Shown: positions 34,054 to 53,330, counted from the stretch's first letter. The stretch: 64,000 nt of DNA from Halichoerus grypus (GCF_964656455.1 NC_135726.1:1064001-1128000), one strand, 5' to 3'. The notes: generated from the sequence alone by a model not told the origin. Numbers and translations are program-made.

Positions 34054-37000
34054 ATGGCTTCTGAGAAGCCGCTGGTGGCGGTGACCTGCACCGCGCCGGT
34101 CAACATCGCGGTCATCAAGTACTGTGAGTGCGCGGCCGGGGGCGCCGAACACGGCCCACGCGGGACGTCTACCCCTGCGGGGGCGAGACGGGGTTGGCGA
34201 CAGTGTCCACGCGGACGGCCAGCCCCGCGGGGGCGGGACGGGGGGTGACAGTGTCCACGCGGACGGCCAGCCCCGCGGGGGCGGGACAGGGGGGTGACAG
34301 TGTCCACGCGGACGGCCAGCCCCGCGGGGGCGGGACGGGGGGTGACAGTGTCCACGCAGGACGGCCAGCCCCGCGGGGGCGGGACGGGGGGTGACAGTGT
34401 CCACGCGGACGGCCAGCCCCGCGGGGGCGGGACGGGGGGTGACAGTGTCCACGCGGACGGCCAGCCCCGCGGGGGCGGGACAGGGGGGTGACAGTGTCCA
34501 CGCGGACGGCCAGCCCCGCGGGGGCGGGACGGGGGGTGACAGTGTCCACGCGGACGGCCAGCCCCGCGGGGGCGGGACGGGGGGTGACAGTGTCCACGCG
34601 GACGGCCAGCCCCGCGGGGGCGGGACGGGGGGTGACAGTGTCCACGCGGACGGCCAGCCCCGCGGGGGCGGGACGGGGGGTGACAGTGTCCACGCGGACG
34701 GCCAGCCCCGCGGGGGCGGGACAGGGGGGTGACAGTGTCCACGCGGACGGCCAGCCCCGCGGGGGCGGGACGGGGGGTGACAGTGTCCACGCGGACGGCC
34801 AGCCCCGCGGGGGCGGGACGGGGGGTGACAGTGTCCACGCGACGGCCAGCCCCGCGGGGGCGGTGACAGTGTCCAGCACGGGGCTGGGCTCCCTCGGTCT
34901 CCCGCAGCTGGCCAGCTGGGCCGCTCTCCATGTCTGTCATGCTCTCGTCTGAAGATCGCTGTTAGCGGAATCACAGCATATGTAGCTCTGCGGAGTGGCT
35001 CTTGTCACGGCGGTTCTGGAGACGTGCAGGCGACTGCTCACGTCATTACTGGCCTGTTTCGGGCTGAGTCCTGTTCCCTGGTGGGGACGTCCCACACGTT
35101 CCTTAGCAGCTGGGTTGTTTCCAGGTTGGGCTTTACTGTGAATCAAGCTGCTGCAAAACTGTACCGGGGCTTGTGTGAATACAAGTTGTCATGCTTTGGG
35201 GACCGATGTCCAGGAATGCCTCTGCTGGGTCATAGGGTAGTCGTACTTTAATTTCTTTATTTTTATTTTTTAAATTTTAAAGATTTTATTTATTTGAGAG
35301 AGAGTGCGCGTGCACAAGTGGGGGGGAGGAGCAGAGGAAGAGGAAGAAGCAGGCTCCCCGCTGAGCAGGGAGCCCCACTCGGGCTGGATCCCAGGACCCT
35401 GGGATCATGCATGACCTGAGCCGAAGGCAGGCGCTTCACCGACTGAGCCACCCAGATGCCCCTGCTTCTCCCTCTCCCTCTGCCATTTCCCCACTTGTGC
35501 TCTGATTCTCTCTGTCAAATAAATAAATAAAATCTTAAAAAAAATAAAGAAAAACTTCCCACCCCACTTTGCGTTCCCACCAACAATGTCCGTGTGATCC
35601 AGCTCTTCAGCCTGTGGTGGTGTTGTCAATAGCTTTTATCTGAGCTATTCTCATCGGTGGGGTGACATCTGGTTGTGGGTTTCGGGCCAGGGATACTGAA
35701 CACCTGCTCTCCTGCTTACCTGTAACCTGCATGTCCTCATGTCCGTGTTCTGCTTGGACCGTGCACTTTCTTACTGTGGAGTTTTGCGAGTTTGCGACAT
35801 CTTCTAGATGCTAATCCTTTGTTGGACATGGGGTTTGCCAATATTTTCTCCCACTCCGTAGCTTGTCTTCTCGTCCTCCTGATAGGGTCTTTCAAAGAGC
35901 TGAAGTTGTTAAAGTTTTGGTGAACTCCAATGTGTCAGTTTTTCCATGAGTGGGTCATGCTTTTGGTGTCAAGTCAGACAAATTTGCCTGGTCCTACAGC
36001 CTAAAGGTTTTGTAGTTTTACGTTTTAAATTTAAGTCCCCACCTCGAATTGTTTCTCTGTGTGAGGCACGGGGGTCAGGTTGCAGTCCTCGCCTGGCCTC
36101 TGGATGTCCCTTTACTGGGGCAGCATTTGCCGAGAAGGCTGTTCCTCTCATTTGCATTGCTTCTGCACTCTTGTCCCAGATGAGCTGGGCATGTTTGTGC
36201 CGGTCTGTGTCTGTGCCGTCATGGGTCACCTGCCAGGCGGTAGTCATCACCACCCCCTTAACTGTCCACCCTCCCAGCACCGCACATGAAAGTGCAATGT
36301 GCTGTGCCTGCTTCACCGAGAGGTCCGCCACGTCCCCCTCCGCGAAGGTTTCCTTTGTCGCTGGTGTGCGAGCAGTGGGGGTGGTCCCGCGTTGTCTCCA
36401 GGGCGTGAGAGCAGAGAGCTTGGAGGCGTTTCTGTAACCAGGGCTCCTCCTGTGTGGGAGGCAAGAACCTTACCATCAGAGTGCTCAGGGCCTGGAAGGC
36501 ACTCCAACGTAATTCGTTGAACGGATGAAACAAGATTAAACAGAAGCATTGAAGCAGGGGGATGGGCTGGCCTCCGGCTCCGCTCTGGGAGTGGGAGCCC
36601 AGTGAAGTGGGGAGCAATCCAGGAGGACTTCCTGAAGGTGAGGGCACAGCAGGAAGAGGACGTATCCAGTGCAGAGAGCAGGCTCCCGGCAGATGGGGGA
36701 GCAATGGGATGGGAGTGAGGGTAACTGCGGAGCACTGGTGGGGAGGGGTGAGGGCAACAGCGTGCTGGTTTGCAGGGCTGGGAAATGGACTGACCTTGCC
36801 TTGGGTTGTTTGTTCCAGGGGGAAAGCGAGATGAGGACCTGATCCTACCCATCAACTCTTCTCTGAGTGTCACCTTGCACCAGGACCAGGTTAGTATGGG
36901 TCGGCACTAAACACCAAAGCAAATATCTACCAAACTTGTTCTGTTGACCTTTTGTGTGACAATCGGATTGGTAGTAATAACTCCCTAGCCAGTGACGGTT

Positions 37001-40000
37001 CCACACACACACACACACACACACACCCCGTTAGGACTGTTCTTCACATGCACTCCCATGCTCCCTGGTCTCCCCTGGAGGTCCGCATCCCTTCCTCCGG
37101 GAGCCATGCCCAGGGCTCTGCTGTGGGCCATGAAAGTGTGGGCTGCACCCTGCGTGCTGGAGGCCAGGCCTGGCACCGAGCCTGCTGCGTGGCTTGGGGC
37201 CTTCCTCACTGCCCGGCCTGGCCTGCCGGGCCTCAACAGCCCTGTTCTCCAGTAAGGCCGTCCCTGCCCTGAGTGCGTGACCGTGAAGGGCCGTCATAGG
37301 AAGGCCGTCCCCAGTGGAGGGGGCTGTTTAGCTGGCACCCGCCCCTGAGGTGGCCTGTGTTTTCTTTCTCAGTTGAAAACCACCACCACAGCTGCCATCA
37401 GCAAGGACTTCACCGAGGACCGGATTTGGCTGAATGGCCGGGAGGAGGACGTGGGGCAGCCCCGCCTCCAGGCCTGCCTAAGGGAGAGTGAGTGGGGTCC
37501 CGCGAGGGACACGTGCAGCGCTGGGGCCAGGCCAAGCTGGTTCCTTACGCCACTGTCCCTTCTTCACTCTGGCTTGGGTCTGAGTGCACAGAAGGTGCTG
37601 CTGCCTCTTGGCTCCCCTGACTTCCCACCGCAGCCCGGCCCCTTCTGGGGGGGGAGGGGATGCCTGTTAGCGCAGCCGGAGCCGGGTGTGGGTCTGGCGC
37701 TGGGGTCTGCGGCTTTCCCCTGAGCAGAGGCCTGCACAAAGTCTGCTGCCTCTTCCTGACTCATGGCAGGTGAGTTGCCAGGAGCAGGTCGGGGCCACTC
37801 TGCCCAGTGACCATCTCCCCCGTCCCTTCAGTCCGCCGCCTGGCCCGGAAGCGGAGGAGCGCCGGTGATGAGGACCCGCTGCCCCTCAGCCTCAGCTACA
37901 AGGTTCACATCGCATCAGTGAACAACTTCCCCACGGCTGCGGGCCTGGCCTCCTCAGCGGCAGGTTACGCCTGCCTAGGTGGGTGCCCACAGGAGACCCA
38001 GGGCCCCTAGGGTGCTGTGCCGCGGCAGGCGGCCCTTCACACGCTCGCAGCCTTCAGGGACCCGAGTGCTAAAATCTTCCCCGGGCTCTGTGTGTAGAAT
38101 CCTCTAGGTTGTATGTGCCAGAAACCCATCTCGAACTTGCTTAAGCCTAAGATAGGGCCAGTTTCTTGGCTTGGCTGGCTCTGGGTGCTCCGGCAGGCTC
38201 CCTGGGAACCTGTCTCCCTCCCTCCAGACCCCTGCTCCGCTTTCCTCTGTGCTGGCTCACTCTCCAATAGGCCCTCCCCACCTGGGGCAAAGCTGGGTAC
38301 CGCAGTGGCAGGCGGTGGGCTGACCGGGTGTGGCCTAGCAGAAACCCCAGGGGTGATGCTTACTTGCTCAGCCAGTTCATGTGCCCATGCTTAAGCTGCC
38401 CTCGATGACTGGCAAGGCCAGGAGGACACGCAGTGGTGGGGACAGAGAGCCTGCCTTGTGGGCCCCCAGCTCTGTATCCTGGCAATAGACCCTTGGCCAG
38501 ACCTAGCCCTGCCCCCTGACGCCCAGCACTACCAGCCGCCATGCTCATGCCCGCTTTTCAGGCCTCTGCATTGGCCTCTGCTCCACATGGCTTTTCAAAG
38601 TCTTCAGCCCTTCCCCACCCATCTGAGCCCCCTGTGCCCTTCACCCTGTGCCTGCAGCATATGCCCTGGCGCGGGTCTACGGGGTTGAGAGTGACCTCTC
38701 GGAAGTGGCTCGCCGGGGCTCAGGCAGCGCCTGCCGGAGCCTGTATGGGGGCTTTGTGGAGTGGCAGATGGGGGAGCGGGCCGATGGGAAGGACAGCATC
38801 GCCCGGCAGGTGGCCCCGGAGTCACACTGGCCCGAGCTCCGAGTCCTCATACTTGTGGTGAGTGAGGCTGGGAGGGGGCGGTTCCTCCTGGCCTGTGGGC
38901 TCCCCGGGTGGTGGAGGCACCTGGCTAAGCTTTGAGTGACTCCCCGCAGCAAAGGGGCTACTGTTCCCAGGCCTGCCCTGTCTGCCCAGGGAGGCGACCT
39001 CTGTGGTTGGGGAGGGATGGGACGGGATGGGTGTTCCAGGCTGGGGGCTGCAGGGTGGGGTCCAGGCTATTTCTCTTGGTGCAGGTGAGCGCGGAGAAGA
39101 AGCTGATGGGCAGCACCGCGGGCATGCAGAGCAGCGTGGAGACCAGCTCCCTGCTCAGGGTAAGGCTGGCGGCGGCCCAGGGCAGTCCTGCACATCGCAG
39201 CGCGGCGGGCTCCGCCTGCGTCCTCCGAAGCCCGGCTGCTGGGCTCGGCTCAGCCCCCGCAGAGCCCCTGGCCGCCCTGCAGGGGGAGCGGCTGCACCTC
39301 ACGGGAGTGTGCCTTGCAGTTCCGGGCTGAATCGGTAGTGCCGGCGCGCATGGCAGAGATGACCCGCTGTGTCCAGGAGCGGGACTTCCAGGCTTTCGGC
39401 CAGCTGACCATGAAGGACAGCAACCAGTTCCACGCCACCTGCCTGGACACCTTCCCGCCCATCTCTTACCTCAGCGACACCTCCAGGCGCATTGTCCAGC
39501 TGGTGCACCGCTTCAACGCCCACCACGGGCAGACCAAGGCAAGGCGGGGGGGCAGGTGGGGGCTGACGCCACTCTGCCGGCTCCCCGGACTTGCGGCGTG
39601 TTCCCTGGGACAGCCCTGGGGCCCAGAGCTGCCGGAGAGCCCGGCTGCGGTCCAGCACAAGCCGGCCGAGACAGGGCTTCTCCTGTCTGTCCCCCGCTGT
39701 CCCCTGCTGTCTGCAGGCGCTTTGTTTTTTGGCCGGCGCGGGGGTGCGTGGCCCGCACGTGAAGCCGCTGGTCCTGAGCTGGTGGGCAGAGGTGCCGCGG
39801 CTCCAGGGCAGGTCGCCTGGGCCCGGCTTGGCCGCGGGCAGCCCCGGGTCTCCGTGTGAGCCGGGCCGGCCACGCCGCAGACACTCAGCGCTGACCGCGC
39901 GGGCTCCAGGTGGCGTACACGTTTGATGCGGGCCCCAATGCCGTGGTCTTCGCCCTGGACGACACTGTGCCTGAGTTCGTGGCTGCCGTGAGACAGTGCT

Positions 40001-41966
40001 TCCCCCCCGAGTCGAACGGAGACAAGTGAGTTGGGGGTCCCCCACATTTGGGAGGCGCGGAGGGAGGAGCAGGGTCTCCCGCTGAGATCTGGGACGGTGG
40101 CCCGCGAGGCCGTGGTGCTGAATGGGGGTCCCATGGGAGTTTCAGTCTCTGCAGGGACCCCAAGCAGCGTGCCCCCAAGGGTGCCTTCCTGTGACCATCA
40201 CGTGTCAGCCCGGTGGCCTCACGCGCAGGTCCATGCAGCGTCATGGCTCCTGGGGGTGGCGCCCGCGCCTCGCAGTGACGACTGGGCCTTTGCACTTCTC
40301 TCTTCCAGTCGTTTCAGCACAGGGACACTTCCCTGCTAGGGGTGCAGGGAGTATGTGGGGTCGGTTTATGTGTCACTGTGGTTGGGGCAACACTGACTTG
40401 TGGTGGGTGGGGGCTGGAAGGCTGACTTCCTCACCGTGGACGGACCCCATGACCAAGGACGGCCCCCAAGGCAGTTGGTGTCCTTGTGGGAGACTCTGAA
40501 CTCATTGCTCTTGTCACCCCGTGGGTGGGTTGCAGGCTTTCGCTTCCTGGGGAGCGTGTCCGTGGACTCCCCCTCGGACTGAGGTGTTGCCTTTGTCTTT
40601 TTTTTTCAAAGACGTTATTTATTTGAGAGAGAGAGCATGCGTGGGGGGGAGAGCAGAGGGACAGGGAGAAGCAGGATCCCCACTGAGCGCGCAGCCCGAC
40701 ATGGGCTCGATCCCAGGACCCTGAGATCGTGGCCTGAACTGAAACCAAGACTTGGTTGCTCAACCGCCTGAACCACGCAGGCGCCCCATGAGGTGCTTCC
40801 TTCTTGAGCTTTGTTCCCCTCCCCGGGCCAAGCGGGAGCCGCGGGTGAGGAGTGAAAGTCCCTGGTGACCCCGCCAGGCACTTGCTCACTTGTACCGGAC
40901 TTCGTGTGCGAGGGCACATCCACACCGCGTACCGTTAGTATTTGCGCAGCCTTGGAGTGCGCGCCCCGGGGCTGTGCCCACACACGGTTGTTAGCTCCTG
41001 ACCTGCACTTACCTGCCTCTCCCGTTATCCCCATCCGGTTCCGGGGTTTCTGCATTTCCCCGGAAGAACCCTGCCCCCCTCCCCCAACCCCCGCAGCCGC
41101 CAGTCTGCTTCCTGTCTTGCATCTGCTGTCTGCACACTTCCCGTCTGTGGCCTCCCGACCTGCCTGCCTGTCTTTCCCCAGGTTTCTGAAAGGGCTGCCC
41201 GTGAGGCCTGTCCCACTCTCGGACGAGCTTAAAGCTGCGCTGGACGTGGACCCCACCCCCGGCGGTGTCAAGTACATCATTGCCACCCAGGTGAGGCCCA
41301 GCGGCCCCGCTGACTGAGGGGGGCGCCTCCAGCCTTGCGGGCGCAGACCGCACCTGCCCCCAGGCGAAGGGGCTCCCTTCAGCTGCCATCTTCCCAGTTG
41401 GCTGGGAAGCCGACTTGCCAAGAGTAGGAGCAGAAGACGCAGTGACATTACCTTTGGGTTTTCAGAGCATTTAGTACAATGTGGCTTGTCCCATTCACTC
41501 ACTTACCCTGCAAGTGGATGTTTAAGAACCCCCGGCATTGTGGGGTGGTGTTCCCTGTGCTGAGGGGGCAGACTTAGGGAGACACACAGGTGCTGGGGAT
41601 CCTGGGGACCTCTATGGCTCACCACACAGGATCAGGTCAGAATCCCTGTTTGAATGCCTGAGCCAGCATTTCACTGAGATCTGTCTGATTCTAATTCCTG
41701 TGACCTGAGCCCCCAGGCCCATGGTCTCTCCCTTCCACTTGGGACCTGCTGTCTACCCCGGGTCTGGGTGATGGAGGTCAAGCGACAGGGTGTCCCGTGT
41801 CGGTCAGGGTGTCAGGGTGTTACCACGTGGGTTGTTAGCTTCTGACCTGCACTTACCTGCCTCTCCCGTTATCCCCATCTGACAGGTGGGACCTGGGCCT
41901 CAAATCCTGGATGACCGTCACGCTCACCTCCTGGGCCCAGACGGCCTGCCGAAGCCAGCCGCTTGA
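34054..41966 (+). CDS. MVD: MVD, diphosphomevalonate decarboxylase
   Basis: Ten exons: 34054-34123, 36819-36889, 37373-37487, 37832-37978, 38658-38857, 39085-39159, 39320-39538, 39910-40025, 41182-41290 and 41886-41966. They join in frame into 400 residues, equal to the human enzyme. It converts mevalonate diphosphate to isopentenyl diphosphate using ATP, in cholesterol and isoprenoid synthesis. The fold is GHMP kinase. Visible key residues are N17 in [14 protein letters not shown], the ATP-binding loop [12 protein letters not shown] at about residues 119-130, R161 in [10 protein letters not shown] and the catalytic D305 in YTFDAGPNA. The C terminus [10 protein letters not shown] is family-typical. 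All introns are GT-AG except intron 7, whose only in-frame donor is GC. Start ATG lies in GGGCCATGGC. Confidence 0.98.
34158..34878. repeat. 48-bp GC-rich minisatellite at the start of MVD intron 1
   Basis: Fourteen near-identical units begin (GACAGTGTCC) at 34199, 34247, 34296, 34344, 34393, 34441, 34490, 34538, 34586, 34634, 34682, 34731, 34779 and 34827, with a shortened last unit at 34864 and a diverged one before 34199. Periods are 48 or 49 bp. Three 49-bp copies share a GGACAGGGGGG variant and one has CGCAGGACGG. The array begins about 35 bases after the exon 1 donor. Confidence 0.97.
35272..35462 (-). mobile_element. CanSINE, antisense member of an inverted pair
   Basis: TTTTAAAGATTTTATTTATT tail at left, head GGCATCTGGGTGGCTCAGTC (minus strand) at right. 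It abuts a sense-strand CanSINE tail that starts at 35463. Confidence 0.93.
35463..35550 (+). mobile_element. CanSINE 3' half, sense member of an inverted pair
   Basis: Only the CT-rich region (CTGCTTCTCCCTCTCCCTCT) and the (AAAT)n AATCTTAAAAAAAATAAAG tail are present, with no tRNA-like head. Presumably the head was removed or displaced when the antisense copy inserted. Confidence 0.9.
37002..37026. repeat. (CA)n microsatellite in MVD intron 2
   Basis: Twelve uninterrupted CA dinucleotides. Confidence 0.95.
39539..39540 (+). promoter_or_regulatory. MVD: GC splice donor of MVD intron 7
   Basis: Exon 7 ends in ACCAAG and is followed by GCAAGG; the next exon opens with GTGGCGTAC, giving the conserved TKVAYTF junction. 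No GT near this point keeps the frame. AG|GCAAG is the strong consensus expected for the U2-type GC-AG introns. Confidence 0.8.
40598..40786 (-). mobile_element. CanSINE in MVD intron 8
   Basis: Antisense copy: AAAGACGTTATTTATTTGAG tail side and GAACCACGCAGGCGCCCC head side. A short TGAGGTG repeat on both sides may be the remains of the target duplication. Confidence 0.9.
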
Positions 41967-42556
41967 CTGCCTTCCCCGAGGGGAGCCCCGGCCGCTGCTG
42001 GGAGAAGGGCCGCTTCGCTGGGACTGGGGAGCTGGGTGTGGCGGCTGGCGGGTCCATGCTTGTTGGGGCCTGAGGGCTAGCCCCCGGGCTCCAGGCCGGA
42101 GCACGTGCTGTGGCTGAGTCGGGTCAGAGGAGTGAGCATGTGCAGCGCCCAGGCCGTCGGGAATGCCCCCCACCAAGGGCCTCACCTCGCTCCAGCCTCA
42201 CCCAGTGCTTTGCTGAGAAGAGAGCGGGTATGAGCGCCAGGGATCCGATTCCGGGCGCTGAGCTGGACGGTGTGGAGCTGCCAGGCACCCCTTCAGAGGC
42301 CACTCCCATAGCCCCAAACAGCAGCTCTGCCGGACATGACGGGGAGTTGGCACCCCTCCTCAGAGCCGGAGGACAGGTCACCACTGCAGACCTCAGGGAC
42401 CCCCCACAGAAGCTTCAAGCCTGAGATAGCCCCCATGGTCCCTCTGCCAGACTCAGGCATGCGGCACAAATGGAACGTTTCCTTACAGAAGGACCCCGGC
42501 TGTGTCTCCAGCGGGCGGTGGGCGAGCAGCACCCACGGAGCGTGCGGGCTGCTGGG

Positions 42557-42562
42557 AATAAA
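42557..42562 (+). terminator. MVD: MVD poly(A) signal
   Basis: AATAAA about 590 bases after the stop codon, the first canonical hexamer on this strand after the CDS. Confidence 0.8.
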
Positions 42563-42589
42563 GGCCGCTGGGCTGACCGGGGCAGACGT

Positions 42590-43559
42590 GCTCTTCTGTG
42601 CTTCCAACACCCGCGCTCTGGGGCCCCTGCGCTGAGAGGCTGGGAGGGTATGGGCAGAGCACCCAAAAAAGCTGCCTTCTGTCCCCTTCGCTTGCCTGTC
42701 AACTGCTGACCACACAGCGAGGGTTCAGCATGTGGCCACAACCCACGTTTGGCGGCTGACGTGGTCACTGAGGCTCTGAGGGGTGTGAGGATGTGGTTTG
42801 GGTCTGGCCCTAAGTCCCTGTCCATGAAAGAAGGTGGGAAGTGGGTTTGCTGGTTAAGGACATGATTCCCCACAGCCCAGAAGTTTCTGGGTCCTGAAAC
42901 CACAGGAATGCCACCCCTCCCCATTTCCGAAACATCAGTGCAATGCAAGGCAGGCTTCCAGGAGGAGGTGGACACCTGGGCCAAACCCCTGTCCCTCTCC
43001 CCCCAGGGTCAGGGCCATGGCCGTGGCAGCTGCTGCTGAAGCACCTGCTGGGCTATGATCCTGACGGGGGGGGGGGGGGGGGGATGACAAGGACGCACTC
43101 CTGCGTTCCGGATTTCCCCAGAAGCTTGGCACATCCTGTCCTCCAGAGGAGTTACTCCTCTGAGCAGAGGGTTGCCTGCAGTTTGACCTCGGCCACACCT
43201 GCTCCAGGCCACGGCCAGGTGGGGAAGTGGGGGCTGAGCCTGCCACCGTCCCTCGTGCTGAGTGCTGGCGCCTTGTTCCCTTGTGGGGCATCCATTGTGT
43301 GGCCGTCTAGGCCTTTAAAATCTAGGAACCAGCCTGCCCACACCTCTTTTGGGAGAAACCCCTGTTGCCGCCTGTGGGATCCTTGGTCTGGAAGCTGAGC
43401 GTTCTGGGGTGCCTCTGCCCTCTTAGGCGGGTGCCTCCAAGTCACAGCCTGATCCCCGTGTGACCCAGCCCTCCAGGGATCGCCCTGGTCCGAATCAGCC
43501 CAGGTGATGCTTGGGAAGTGGAGCACAAATGGTGGCCTCCCGCTCCCGTGCCCGGAAGG
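42590..43559. other. MVD-CYBA intergenic spacer
   Basis: No gene seen. It contains a run of 18 G at 43066-43083. The right end grades into the CYBA CpG island. Confidence 0.55.
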
Positions 43560-43893
43560 AGCGGGGAGGAGGAAGTGGGCCGGGCCCGGGCCCGGAGGCG
43601 GGCTGGCTGGGCCTGCAGGGGACCCCGCCAGGGAGGGAGGCCTGGGGCGGACAGGGCCCCCACGCTCGGTCCCGGCTCTCACGGAGAGCGGGACGGGGAA
43701 GGCCCCAGCGGGTACCCACCTGCCCGGCGGGGCGGGGCTGCCACTGGGGGCGGGGCTGCCGGGGACGGGCCGGTCGCTGGAGGCGGGGCGGGGGCGGGGC
43801 GGGGCGGGGGCGGGGCGGGCGGGCCCCCGGGCGGCGGTAACGCGGGCCGCAGTGTCGCAGGGATCCCGCCGGGCTGTGGTCGCCTCCGCCACC
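43560..43893 (+). promoter_or_regulatory. CYBA: CYBA CpG island promoter with GC-box array
   Basis: No TATA box. An array of GGGGCGGGGC-type GC boxes (43782-43824), typical Sp1/KLF sites, lies 70-110 bases before the start codon. GAGGAAGTG at 43569-43577 fits a PU.1/ETS core, which would suit a phagocyte gene, but binding is inference. The start codon has a perfect Kozak context (GCCACCATGG). Confidence 0.7.
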
Positions 43894-51808
<7,915 letters not shown>

Positions 51809-51843
51809 CCCACGTCTCCAGCTGCCCGCCATGTAGCCCCCAA

Positions 51844-51849
51844 AATAAA
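51844..51849 (+). terminator. CYBA: CYBA poly(A) signal
   Basis: AATAAA 36 bases after the stop codon, giving a very short 3' UTR. Confidence 0.92.
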
Positions 51850-51869
51850 CCAAAGAGAGCAGGCTCCTG

Positions 51870-53295
51870 ACTCTCCGTGTGCACCCCACTCCCAATCCGG
51901 GTCCTCCTTCAGCATAAATCCTGGATGGGCCTCTTCTCGCCCTGTCTGCCTCCCCACCTGCCCATCCCGAAGGGCCACTGCCAAACCGCCAGGCTCCCAC
52001 AGCCCAGGATGGACGCCACCCGCACCACGCCAGTCAGTGCCGCCACAGGGATGCCTCTGGCCCGTGGCTGCTGGGCCTCCTGGACCCTCGGTTTGGAAGT
52101 GCAGCCCCTCCCCCTCCCTGTCCCCGGTGGTGTCCGTGGCCCGTGGGGCTCTGCCCTCAGAGCCAGCCACATGGTGGAAACTCGGTCACGTGCTGACGAA
52201 AGTGTCCTTCAGACCCCAGACAAAGGTCACTCCTCCCCCCTTCCCAGGCGCTTGTTTGCACACAGTAGGCCTTCATCAGGGGTGGAAATGGCTGGTCAGG
52301 CAGGGAGGTGCTGAAAACTGTCCTTAGATGGGCCGGGGAAACTGAGTCTCCAAAGGGGGGTCATTGCCTCGCTGGAACTGCACGGGCTCTGATCCCGGGC
52401 GTTCTGCAGGGGGGGTCCAGAGGCTGGGGCGCCTGGCCGGCCAGGTCAGTGCTGGGGGCAGAAGCCCCCAGGGCATCCAGGCAGCGAGACCGGCCTTCGG
52501 ATCGGCCTGGGTGTCTGTTGGGGCTGGAGGGGACACTCAGACACTTGGAGGGGGACGGTGGGCTGCACAGGCATGTCCCCCCGAGGCGACACCCCCAGCC
52601 GTGGGGAAGCGGGGTAGGTCCCCTTGGTGGAGGAGGGCCTGCCCGCATCCTGGCCAGACCGGGAGCCCAGCCCTTCCGCGGTGCCACGGCCAGAGGTGTC
52701 GGCAGGTGAAACCCGCCAGGGCACGCAGGGCACACACGTCTCGCACACTGGCTGCCCTCGGGGTTCATGCACAGACATTTCTGGAAGGACGCAGAATCTA
52801 GGGCCAGCGGCTGCCCCTGCAGGACCAGCGGGGTGTCAGGGCCAGGCAGGGGTGAGGGCAAGGAGGGTGCCTTCAGCCACTGCCCTCTGCCGGCCGACGC
52901 TGTGCTCTGGGGGCATGTCAATTAAACAACACATTTTACACTTAAAATAAATAGGTGTTTTAGAAATACAGGGGTACTTGTTTCTGGGGGGCTGCTGGGA
53001 AGAGGAAGCTTGAGGGCCGGGACCAGCCTGGGGCCCGTGAGCGTGTGAGGGCAGCCCGGGGAACCACAGACATGGAGGGGACGTCAGAACACCTTTCGTT
53101 TAAGAAGTTCTAGATGAATAAAACGATCCCTTCTATCCCAACTGTCTGCAGAAAGGGTAAACCGAGTCTCGAGATGGGCGTGACCCACACAGTGCCCCCA
53201 CAGGCCCCAGGGACACCGCTCTTCCATTGCTTGGTCTCCACCGTCATTCCTCACCCCGAGGCCTGGAGCCTTGGTACCTGCCCGGGGGCCCCAGG
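51870..53295. other. Convergent spacer between CYBA and IL17C
   Basis: No gene seen. The two genes point towards each other, so this segment holds the ends of both. I find no canonical minus-strand AATAAA for IL17C here. Confidence 0.5.
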
Positions 53296-53297
53296 GG

Positions 53298-53330
53298 GCA
53301 AATAAATAACCAATAAATACGCATAAATAG
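53298..53330 (-). promoter_or_regulatory. IL17C: AU-rich element cluster in the IL17C 3' UTR
   Basis: On the minus strand the sequence just after the stop codon holds three spaced ATTTA pentamers (53303-53307, 53314-53318, 53324-53328) in a T-rich context. Such elements usually destabilise cytokine mRNAs through TTP/AUF-type proteins. Function is inferred from family behaviour. Confidence 0.75.

Larger units (their letters stand above)
34970..35930 (-). mobile_element. Old L1 3' region, antisense, in MVD intron 1
   Basis: Antisense L1 signatures on both sides of a SINE cluster: GCTGGGTCATAGGGTAGTCG to the left, CGTTCCCACCAACAATGTCC and CCAATATTTTCTCCCACTCC to the right. Decayed and non-coding. 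Confidence 0.85.

Noticed and set aside
34158..34878. CRISPR-like look of regularly spaced repeats
   Set aside because: The whole 48-bp unit is repeated with no unique spacers, and it lies within an intron of a mammalian gene.
33493..34974. Minus-strand open frame of 493 codons, plus long frames on the other strand, across the MVD minisatellite
   Set aside because: The unit is 48 bp (a multiple of three) and lacks stops, so open frames arise on both strands automatically. The predicted protein is a Pro/Arg repeat, overlaps MVD exon 1 and its promoter, and has no family.
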